Part shown: in pieces, positions 13,877 to 20,153 of the stretch
How the letters are laid out: each line of letters starts with the position of its first letter
Numbering within the stretch: position 1 is the stretch's first letter
Assembly (NCBI GenBank): GCA_964358485.1
Contig: CAYHPY010000048.1
Coordinates: forward strand, 1-25,842
Length of the DNA: 25,842 nucleotides
Reading direction: 5' to 3'
From: CAYHPY01 sp964358485
GTDB lineage: Bacteria > Elusimicrobiota > Elusimicrobia > UBA1565 > UBA9628
The notes under the pieces: model-generated
What the model was told of the DNA's origin: nothing
The model's input: only the letters and a program-made list of their open reading frames with translations
The model's database searches: none
Translations under genes and position numbers: made by a program

Positions 13877-14115
13877 AACTGCTCTTTTTCGCGGGTTGTT
13901 CCGAGCGTCTTGGGCGCAGGCAATTGGAGGTGGCGTTGGAACGGCCCGCCTCCTTGATGGAGGTTCTGCGTTCCGTTCCTGAACTGACCCCGTTATTGGC
14001 CGGTAACGGTCTGTCTCGCTTGAAAGTGGCCGTGAACCTGCAATACGCCGAAACCGAAACGGAGGTCAAGGACGGAGATGAAGTCGCTTTCCTGCCCCCC
14101 TTCTGCGGCGGTTGA
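13867..14115 (+). CDS. moaD: Molybdopterin synthase small subunit MoaD
   Basis: The 82-residue ubiquitin-like sulfur carrier starts with LKLLFFAGCSERLG and ends with AFLPPFCGG. The terminal Gly-Gly is adenylated and thiocarboxylated, then donates sulfur to make the dithiolene of molybdopterin together with MoaE. The frame continues upstream inside moaC without a stop; GTG 13867 gives the standard MoaD length and a ten-base overlap with moaC. The adenylyltransferase that activates MoaD (MoeB type) is not in this window. Confidence 0.9.
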   Translation: MALKLLFFAGCSERLGRRQLEVALERPASLMEVLRSVPELTPLLAGNGLSRLKVAVNLQYAETETEVKDGDEVAFLPPFCGG

Positions 14116-14500
14116 AACGCCGGTTTTGAGCCGCCGTCCCCTGCGCCTGGAAACGGCGCCGGAGGCGGTGCGTGCTCCCGCCCGGGGGGCGGTGGTCAGC
14201 ATGGCGGGAACGGTGCGTGACTCCGAGGCGGGGGAGGCCATATCCTCGATCGTTTACGAGGCCTACGAGCCCATGGCGGAGCGGGAAATTCGGGCGGTCG
14301 TCGCGGAGGCGGAGAAAACCTGGGGGGTTGCCGCCTGGGCGCGCCATCGGCTGGGCCGGGTGCCGGCCGGAGAAGCCGCCGTGCTCGTGGCCGCCGCCGG
14401 GGTTCATCGGGAGGAGGCTTTCGCCGCCTGCCGGTACCTGATCGAGCAAATCAAGCACCGGGCTCCCATCTGGAAAACCGCTTTCGAGAAAATCCGATGA
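14078..14500 (+). CDS. moaE: Molybdopterin synthase catalytic subunit MoaE
   Basis: The 140-residue large subunit of molybdopterin synthase inserts two sulfurs, carried by MoaD, into cyclic pyranopterin monophosphate. Motifs seen are GAVVSMAGTVRDSEAG, the substrate-binding loop with Arg, YEAYEPMAEREI, and the C-terminal IKHRAPIWKTAFEK with the catalytic lysines. It is slightly shorter than E. coli MoaE because the C-terminal extension is missing. The ATG at 14078 overlaps moaD by 38 bases; no shorter in-frame start keeps the first strand, so this overlap is accepted. GGAG touches the ATG too closely to act well, so coupling to moaD is likely. Confidence 0.92.
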   Translation: MKSLSCPPSAAVETPVLSRRPLRLETAPEAVRAPARGAVVSMAGTVRDSEAGEAISSIVYEAYEPMAEREIRAVVAEAEKTWGVAAWARHRLGRVPAGEAAVLVAAAGVHREEAFAACRYLIEQIKHRAPIWKTAFEKIR

Positions 14501-15021
14501 GCATCACCGTGGGCGTGTTGACCGTCAGCGACAGTTGTTCGCGGGGCCGGGCCGAGGACGAGAGCGGCAAGGTCCTGGCCAAACTGGTCGCCGAAGCGGG
14601 CTGGAAGGCCGAAGTGCGCGGGGTCGTGCCCGACGAGGTTCGCGAAATCCGCGCGATCCTCAAGGAGTGGGCGGACGACCTCCGCCTGTCCCTGATCCTG
14701 ACCACCGGCGGAACCGGGGCCGGTCCCCGGGACGTGACTCCGGAGGCCACCGAAAAACTGCTCGAAAGAGCCCTTCCCGGCCTCCCGGAATTGATCCGCC
14801 GCGAGGGGGTAAAATCCAATCCTCGCGCGGCCCTGTCCCGGGGCTTGGCCGGCATTCGCGGAAAAACCCTGATCGTCAATCTGCCCGGCAGTCCCCGGGG
14901 CGCCGCCGAATCGTTCCAGGCGGTCGCCGAGCTCATCCCCCACGCCCTTGAGGTCATGGACGGCTCGCGGCATGACCCGCCGGGCCGTCCCGCCGTTCGA
15001 AAGGAGCATTCCCATGGCTAA
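14497..15021 (+). CDS. mog: Molybdopterin adenylyltransferase (MogA/MoaB family)
   Basis: The 174-residue protein adenylylates molybdopterin with ATP, preparing it for metal insertion by MoeA. The signature LTTGGTGAGPRDVTPEATEKLL is complete, preceded by TVGVLTVSDSCSRGRAEDESG at the N-terminus and followed by LIVNLPGSPRGAAE. Its ATG overlaps the moaE stop as ATGA. The tail of about 15 residues beyond the core (RHDPPGRPAVRKEHSHG) encodes the moeA ribosome binding site in another frame, so its sequence may be constrained by that rather than by function. MogA and MoaB are hard to separate by sequence alone; the role is the same. Confidence 0.93.
   Translation: MSITVGVLTVSDSCSRGRAEDESGKVLAKLVAEAGWKAEVRGVVPDEVREIRAILKEWADDLRLSLILTTGGTGAGPRDVTPEATEKLLERALPGLPELIRREGVKSNPRAALSRGLAGIRGKTLIVNLPGSPRGAAESFQAVAELIPHALEVMDGSRHDPPGRPAVRKEHSHG
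15001..15006 (+). promoter_or_regulatory. Shine-Dalgarno site of moeA
   Basis: AAGGAG lies seven bases before ATG 15014 and selects this start over the upstream in-frame codons from 14948. It shows that internal cistrons here do use Shine-Dalgarno initiation. Confidence 0.75.
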
Positions 15022-16282
15022 GACCCTGAGCCGCAAAAATTCCTTGGAAACCCCCGCCCTGCCGGTGGATGAGGCCCTGAGGAAGATCCTCGAGAAAATC
15101 GCTCCGATCGGCAAGGAGCTGATTTCCTTGAAGACCGCCGCAGGCCGGATTCTGGCCTCCGACATCCGGGCCAAGCATGACCTGCCCCACTTCGACAACT
15201 CCACCATGGACGGCTACGCCGTCCGGGCGGAAGATTTGAAGCAGGCCCACGCCGAGCGGCCGGTGCAATTGCAGGTCCGCCAGGTCCTGCCGGCCGGCTC
15301 CTCCAAGGGACGCAAGGTCAATCCGGGAGAAGCCGCCCGGATCATGACCGGGGCGGCCCTGCCTCCCGGGGCCGACGCCATCGTCATGCAGGAGCAGAGC
15401 GAGGCGATCGAAGGGCACGTTTTGGTGCGCCATCGCCCGCCCTCGGGCGAATTGATCCGGGCGCGGGGCGAGGACGTGCGCGCGGGAGACGTCATTTTGC
15501 GGGAGGGCGCGCGCCTGCGGCCCTATGAGCTGGCTTTGCTCGCGGCCCAGGGGATCGGACGCGTGGAGGTCTACCGGCGGCCCACGGTGGCCGTGCTCTC
15601 AACCGGCGATGAGCTCTGCGACAGCTCCATGCGTCCCTCCGCCGGAAGGGTGCGCGACGCCAACCGGCCCGCCATCCTGGGCGCGCTCGGGTTGTGGGGG
15701 GCGCTGGGCGTGGATCTGGGCCTGGCGTCCGACGAACCCAAGGCCATCGCGGCCAAACTGCAAACCGGCTTGGCGCGGGCGGACGCCTTGGTGGTGTCCG
15801 GGGGCGTTTCGGTCGGGCAATTCGACCATACCCGGGCGGTTTTCGCCAAGCTGGGCATCGAGACGGTGTTCTGGCGCGTGAGGATCAAGCCCGGCAAGCC
15901 GTTCCTGTTCGGCCTGCGCCGCCGGGGACGCGGGGCGCCCCAACCGGTGTTCGGCCTGCCGGGCAATCCCGTCTCCAGCTTGGTGTGCCTGGAGGAGTTG
16001 GTCCGCCCCGCCCTGGATCGGATGCAGGGGTATTCCCCGTTGGAACGGCCCTACCGGCTCACCGGCCGCACGACCAACGGCTTCGACCTGCCCTTGGGGC
16101 GGCGGCAATATCTTTTCTGCGAGGCCGCCCCTCTCGGCAAGGGCTACGCGCTCCGCATCCTGAGGCCTCAGGCCTCCCACCGCGTCGGGATGTGCGTCAA
16201 GGCCAACGCCTTGGCCTTTCCCCCCGACGGGATGAGGCGGGTGCGGCCGGGCGGCAGCCTGCCCTTCCGGTGGCTCGAATAG
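15014..16282 (+). CDS. moeA: Molybdopterin molybdenumtransferase MoeA
   Basis: The 422-residue enzyme inserts molybdate into adenylylated molybdopterin to give active cofactor. Conserved segments in order are LPHFDNSTMDGYAV, ARIMTGAALPPGADAIVMQEQ, VAVLSTGDEL, the MogA-like core VVSGGVSVGQFD, IKPGKPFLFG and VFGLPGNPVSSLVCLEELV. A beta-rich C-terminal domain follows (about residues 340-422). Length and order fit the family (about 400-420). The start overlaps mog by eight bases and the end overlaps moaA by 13, so the gene is tightly embedded in the operon. Confidence 0.95.
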   Translation: MAKTLSRKNSLETPALPVDEALRKILEKIAPIGKELISLKTAAGRILASDIRAKHDLPHFDNSTMDGYAVRAEDLKQAHAERPVQLQVRQVLPAGSSKGRKVNPGEAARIMTGAALPPGADAIVMQEQSEAIEGHVLVRHRPPSGELIRARGEDVRAGDVILREGARLRPYELALLAAQGIGRVEVYRRPTVAVLSTGDELCDSSMRPSAGRVRDANRPAILGALGLWGALGVDLGLASDEPKAIAAKLQTGLARADALVVSGGVSVGQFDHTRAVFAKLGIETVFWRVRIKPGKPFLFGLRRRGRGAPQPVFGLPGNPVSSLVCLEELVRPALDRMQGYSPLERPYRLTGRTTNGFDLPLGRRQYLFCEAAPLGKGYALRILRPQASHRVGMCVKANALAFPPDGMRRVRPGGSLPFRWLE

Positions 16283-17274
16283 CCCCGCTTCGGGACCCCT
16301 ACGGCCGGGCCCTGGATTATTTGCGGCTTTCGGTCACCGACCGTTGCAACCTGCGGTGCGCCTATTGCTTGCCGGAAAGCGCGGCGGACTTTTCCCCGGC
16401 GGCGGAGTCCCTTTCCGATGATGAGGTCGTCTTCCTGGCCGGGTGTTTCGCCCGCCTGGGATTTTCCCGCGTCCGCCTGACGGGGGGAGAACCCCTGGTG
16501 CGGACCGGTTTGCCCGAGTTGGTCGCCAGGCTTTCCCGCCTGCCCGGGGTGAAGGATCTTTCCCTGAGCACCAACGGCATTCTTCTGGCCGACCTGGCCG
16601 CGCCTTTGGCGGCGGTGGGGCTCGGGCGGGTCAATATCAGCCTGGACACCCTTGAGCCCGGCCGGTTCAAGGGCCTGGCCCGGTTCGGCAATTTGCCCGA
16701 GGTCCTGCGGGGAATCGAGGCGGCCTTGGACGCGGGGCTCTCGCCGGTCAAGCTCAACACGGTCGTCATCCGCGGCTCCAACGAGGACGAGGTGGCCGCG
16801 TTGGCGGCGTTGACCGACCGGCGCCCCCTGCATGTTCGCTTCATCGAGCTCATGCCGATGGGGGAAACCGGATTCTATTCCCCCGAACGGCTGGTCCCCA
16901 TGGTCGAAATCATGCGGCGGGCGGGACCCTTGGAGGTCCTGCCGTCCGACGACCGTCCCCGGGGCGGGGGACCCGCACGCTATTACCGGAGGCCGGGCGC
17001 CCGCGGCACCATCGGCGTGATCAGCGCGCTCAGCTGCGGCTTCTGCGCCGACTGCAACCGGGTTCGCCTTTCCACCGTCGGGAAATTAATCCCCTGCCTG
17101 GACGGTATGGAGGGAGAGGATTTGGCGGGCCCCCTGCGGGCCGGCGCTTCCCCTGAAGAGATCCAGGGGCGGATTCTGGCGGTGGTGGCGCGCAAGCCTG
17201 AGCGCCATTTCATGTTGGAGCGCTCCGCGCCCGAGGCGGTCGGGCCCCGCTCCATGTGCTCCATCGGCGGATGA
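16270..17274 (+). CDS. moaA: GTP 3',8-cyclase MoaA (radical SAM)
   Basis: The 334-residue enzyme starts the pathway by converting GTP to 3',8-cyclo-GTP. The radical SAM cluster motif is CNLRCAYC (Cys26, Cys30, Cys33), followed by RLTGGEPLVR and LSLSTNG. The second, substrate-binding cluster is formed by CGFCADCNRVRLSTVGKLIPC near the C-terminus. The protein ends in CSIGG, the C-terminal Gly-Gly required for MoaA activity. The reading frame extends far upstream inside moeA; GTG 16270 is chosen because conserved sequence (LRDPYGRALDYLRLSVTDRC) begins right after it. The gene is placed last among the moa genes, although its product acts first, and is ATGA-coupled to the TPR gene. Confidence 0.94.
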   Translation: MARIAPLRDPYGRALDYLRLSVTDRCNLRCAYCLPESAADFSPAAESLSDDEVVFLAGCFARLGFSRVRLTGGEPLVRTGLPELVARLSRLPGVKDLSLSTNGILLADLAAPLAAVGLGRVNISLDTLEPGRFKGLARFGNLPEVLRGIEAALDAGLSPVKLNTVVIRGSNEDEVAALAALTDRRPLHVRFIELMPMGETGFYSPERLVPMVEIMRRAGPLEVLPSDDRPRGGGPARYYRRPGARGTIGVISALSCGFCADCNRVRLSTVGKLIPCLDGMEGEDLAGPLRAGASPEEIQGRILAVVARKPERHFMLERSAPEAVGPRSMCSIGG

Positions 17275-19589
17275 CCCTCCGGCCCCCGCCAGAGGCCGAA
17301 GCCTTCGCCCACTTCAACGCGGGGCGCTTCAACTCGGCCTTGGCGGCGTTTCGCGGGCTGGAAAAATCAGGAAGGGCCGGGCCCCGGGTCGAGTGCTTCA
17401 TGGGGCATTGCCTTTCTTCCCTGGGGCGGCGCGCGGAGGCGGAAAGGATATGGCTTGCGCTTTCGCGGAGACAGCCCCCGCACCTTCCGGCCTTTTCGGC
17501 CCTGGCTGAGGCGGCGCTCAAAATCGGGCGGCCCGAGGCCGCGGGCGATTGGCTTTTCCGGGCTCTGAAAATCAGGCCCGCCGAAGCCCGGACCGAGGGA
17601 CCGTTCCGGAATTTACTGAGCGGGACGGCCTATGCCTTGTTCAATGCCGGTCAATTCGCGCGCGCCTTGGAGGCGTTTCGGCGGTTGGCGCGGACGAAGC
17701 GGCTCGACCCGGAGCTCGCCTGCCTGGAGGGGCATTGCCTTTCTTCCCTGGGGCGCCGGGCCCAGGCCCGCCGCCTGTGGGGAAATTTGTCCCGGCGCCG
17801 CCCCGATTATGTTCCGGCCCGCCTCGGCCTGGCCCAGGCCGCCCTGGAGGACGGCGACGCGCGGGCCGCGGAGCGGTTTCTTTTGAAGGCCCTCGCGGCC
17901 GAACCGAAAAACGCCCAGGCCCGGGCGCGCCTGCGGGATCTCTACCGGACCATGGCCGTCCGCCTCCGGGATTTGGGAAGGATCCGCGAGGCCGAGGCGA
18001 TGTGGTTCCGGGCGCGCGCCCTGGCGCCGGCCGGTTTTTCCGGCGCCTTGGAGCGGGTCCATCGTCTGCGGGAGCGGGGGGGCATCAAGAGGGCTCAAGC
18101 CGTTTTGCGCCGCGAGGGGCGCCGGGCCGGGAAAGAGCTTCGGCGCGAAGCCCTGGAGTTCGAGGCCTTCTGGCTTTTGCGGGCCCAGCAGGCGCGCGGG
18201 GCGGGGCAAGGCGGGCGGGCCGAGGCCGTTCTCCGTGTGCAGCTGAAATCGCCTTTTTTGGCGGCTCCGGAGGGAACCGCTCTGCGGCGCGAAATCGTCG
18301 GGGAACTAGGAGCCTTGCTCCGGGAGCGGGCGGCGGCCGAGCAGGCCGCGGGGCGCTGGAAAAACGCCGAGATATCGCTCAGGGAGGCGGTTCGGCTGGG
18401 TTCGGGGGCCGGGGCCGACGAGCTTCAACTCTGGGAGACCTTCATCCAGCAAGGAAAATCCGCGGCCGCGCGCGCGGTTCTGGCCGGGGGCGTAAAAAAA
18501 ATCCCGGATACCGACGAAGGGCGGATCCGCAGGTTTCGGATGTTCATGGGGTTGGACCGCCATGAGGTGGCTTTTGGGGAGGCGGAAACCCTGCTCCGTC
18601 GGCCGCCGAGCCCCGCCGCTTCGGCCGCCCTGGCGTGGCCTTGGGGAAATGTCTACCCGGATTTGGTGCCGGCCCGGCGTGTGATGGCGGCGCATTTGGC
18701 GAAGTTGGAGAGGGCCGCGGTCCGCCGGGGCGGCTTTCCCTGGGCGGGTTATTATTGCGTCGTCCTTCGCCGGGCTTTGGGGCTGCCGCCGCGTTCGGGT
18801 TCTTTTATTCCGAGGATGTCGGGCTTGGCCGCGCGCTACCGGTGGATGCTTCTGGAGGAAGGCCGCGTCCGATTGGAAGCCGAGGAATTTCCCGCCGCGA
18901 TCCGGAATTTGGGCGCCAGCCGTCGGGGGCCTAGGCCGGCCGATTGGAAGGCCTTCGCCTTTTTGGGGGAGGCGTACGCCTGCCTTGGAAAACGGAGGGC
19001 CTGTCTGAGCGCGTTCTCCCGGGCCGAGGTGTGCGCGCCCCCCGCCGAGAAAAGCAGCGTCCTGGCCTGGAAGGGGCTCATGTTTCTGTGGTTCGGGGAG
19101 TTTCAAGCCGCCTTGAAAATTCTCTCCCGGGCCGTTGAAGGCGAGGGCCGCTACGCCTACTGCTGGCGCGGCGCGGCCCTGGTTCGGTTGGGGAGAGTCC
19201 GGGAGGCCTTGAGGGATTTCGACCGGGCGTTGGAGCTCAAGGCCTGGGACTTGGAGGCCTGGAATTGGCGGGCGGAGGCCAAACGCCTGCTGGGGGACTA
19301 TTCGGGTTCCCTCAAGGATTCGGCTCGCGCCGCGGAGATTTCTCCGGATGATCCTTGGATGAGAATTAATCGAGCTTTGGTGTCGTTTAAGGGGAAGAAC
19401 GCGGCCGGGATGCGCGGTGAGTTTTTCCGCCTCGATTCCACCTTGGTTTCCTTTTTACGCGCCAAGTTGGGGCCCCGCGAGGGCGGACTCGCCGACCGGG
19501 ACATCCTCCGCCTTCTGGAAGGGGCCTTGAAGTTGAACCACGGAAACCGGCGGGCCTTGGGCTATCAGGCGCGCGCCTGGATGAGATAG
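17271..19589 (+). CDS. Large TPR-like repeat protein
   Basis: The 772-residue, alanine- and arginine-rich protein consists of helical repeats. TPR-like signatures recur: AHFNAGRFNSALAAFRGLEKS, ALFNAGQFARALEAFRRLA, AFLGEAYACLGKRRACLSAFSRAE, GLMFLWFGEFQAALKILSRAVE, and GAALVRLGRVREALRDFDRALEL followed by RAEAKRLLGDYSGSLKDSARAAEISPDDPW. It has no signal peptide or membrane segment, so it is probably a cytoplasmic scaffold; the partner is unknown. ATG 17271 overlaps the moaA stop as ATGA, so it is made with the cofactor enzymes, though a role in cofactor work is only suggested by this. Repeats at residues about 12-120 and 121-229 look like a duplication. Confidence 0.85.
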   Translation: MTLRPPPEAEAFAHFNAGRFNSALAAFRGLEKSGRAGPRVECFMGHCLSSLGRRAEAERIWLALSRRQPPHLPAFSALAEAALKIGRPEAAGDWLFRALKIRPAEARTEGPFRNLLSGTAYALFNAGQFARALEAFRRLARTKRLDPELACLEGHCLSSLGRRAQARRLWGNLSRRRPDYVPARLGLAQAALEDGDARAAERFLLKALAAEPKNAQARARLRDLYRTMAVRLRDLGRIREAEAMWFRARALAPAGFSGALERVHRLRERGGIKRAQAVLRREGRRAGKELRREALEFEAFWLLRAQQARGAGQGGRAEAVLRVQLKSPFLAAPEGTALRREIVGELGALLRERAAAEQAAGRWKNAEISLREAVRLGSGAGADELQLWETFIQQGKSAAARAVLAGGVKKIPDTDEGRIRRFRMFMGLDRHEVAFGEAETLLRRPPSPAASAALAWPWGNVYPDLVPARRVMAAHLAKLERAAVRRGGFPWAGYYCVVLRRALGLPPRSGSFIPRMSGLAARYRWMLLEEGRVRLEAEEFPAAIRNLGASRRGPRPADWKAFAFLGEAYACLGKRRACLSAFSRAEVCAPPAEKSSVLAWKGLMFLWFGEFQAALKILSRAVEGEGRYAYCWRGAALVRLGRVREALRDFDRALELKAWDLEAWNWRAEAKRLLGDYSGSLKDSARAAEISPDDPWMRINRALVSFKGKNAAGMRGEFFRLDSTLVSFLRAKLGPREGGLADRDILRLLEGALKLNHGNRRALGYQARAWMR
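17402..17755 (+). repeat. Pair of identical 27-bp direct repeats inside the TPR gene
   Basis: The 27 bases at 17402-17428 recur exactly at 17729-17755, both encoding GHCLSSLGRR and both in frame. The offset is 327 bp, exactly 109 codons. The surrounding codons are similar only at protein level, so this patch is more conserved than the rest of the duplicated unit. Confidence 0.85.
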
Positions 19590-19631
19590 GTCTTTAGGCC
19601 TATTTGGCCGTAGGCACACTGGGCCGAATTT

Positions 19632-19651
19632 CCCGGGTCCCTCGACCCGGG
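19632..19651. terminator. Hairpin between the TPR gene and the response regulator gene
   Basis: CCCGGGTC (19632-19639) pairs perfectly with GACCCGGG (19644-19651) around CCTC. It lies between two converging genes. On the plus strand a run of five T follows after about eight bases, so termination is plausible but not textbook. Confidence 0.5.
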
Positions 19652-19655
19652 GCGG

Positions 19656-20087
19656 TTACTTTTTGGGAAGGGGTTCCGTCTTCAGGTAGCGATGCAGGGC
19701 CTCCAGCAGAACTTCATGCTGGAGGGGCTTGGCCAGGCATTGGACCACGATGGGTTCCATGACGGCCGTCTGGACCGCGGGGTGGCGGCGCTCGTAGGCC
19801 GTGATCACCAGCACCGGCGGCGTCGGGCCTCCCGCGAGCTTGAGGTAGTTCAGCACCCCTAGGCCCCCGCAGCCCGGCATGATCAGGTCCAGGACCACGC
19901 CATCGGGGTTTTTCGCGAGCAATTCGATCCCCTTCTCGCCGTTTGAGGCGGTGAGTATGTTGAAGCCCGCCGTCTTGACGAGCAGGGAGACCAGGTCCAG
20001 GATTCCCTCGTCGTCATCCACGATCAGGACCGTTTTCCCGCGCGGGTCCGAGGCGGAGAAGCCGCCGGGGCTGGGAGCGTCGCTCAT
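19656..20087 (-). CDS. Single-domain response regulator (CheY-like receiver)
   Basis: The 143-residue protein is a receiver domain with no output domain. The acidic pocket is Asp24-Asp25-Asp26 in VLIVDDDEGILDLV, the phosphoacceptor is Asp67 in GVVLDLIMPGCGG, the switch threonine is Thr96 in VLVITAYE, and the invariant lysine is Lys120 in CLAKPLQ. It should be phosphorylated by a histidine kinase not in this window and act by protein contact. An extension of 17 residues rich in S, P and G precedes the domain. TAGACT sits six bases before the ATG, and no ribosome binding site is visible. Confidence 0.92.
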   Translation of the reverse strand: MSDAPSPGGFSASDPRGKTVLIVDDDEGILDLVSLLVKTAGFNILTASNGEKGIELLAKNPDGVVLDLIMPGCGGLGVLNYLKLAGGPTPPVLVITAYERRHPAVQTAVMEPIVVQCLAKPLQHEVLLEALHRYLKTEPLPKK

Positions 20088-20093
20088 GGGGGG

Positions 20094-20099
20094 AGTCTA
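20094..20099 (-). promoter_or_regulatory. Possible -10 box of the response regulator gene
   Basis: TAGACT on the minus strand ends six bases before the ATG at 20087, separated from it by a C-tract. No clear -35 box is seen. It follows the same spacing pattern as other start sites in the window. Confidence 0.3.
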
Positions 20100-20142
20100 T
20101 TATTTTTCCCTCCGGGATGGAACAAAAACCCCCGCTCACTCG

Positions 20143-20150
20143 TATATAAG
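20143..20150 (+). promoter_or_regulatory. -10 region of the RecQ-like helicase gene
   Basis: TATATAAG ends three to five bases before ATG 20154, depending on which hexamer is used (TATATA or TATAAG). No Shine-Dalgarno site fits in the remaining space. No clear -35 box. A leaderless transcript is implied. Confidence 0.45.
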
Positions 20151-20153
20151 GGT

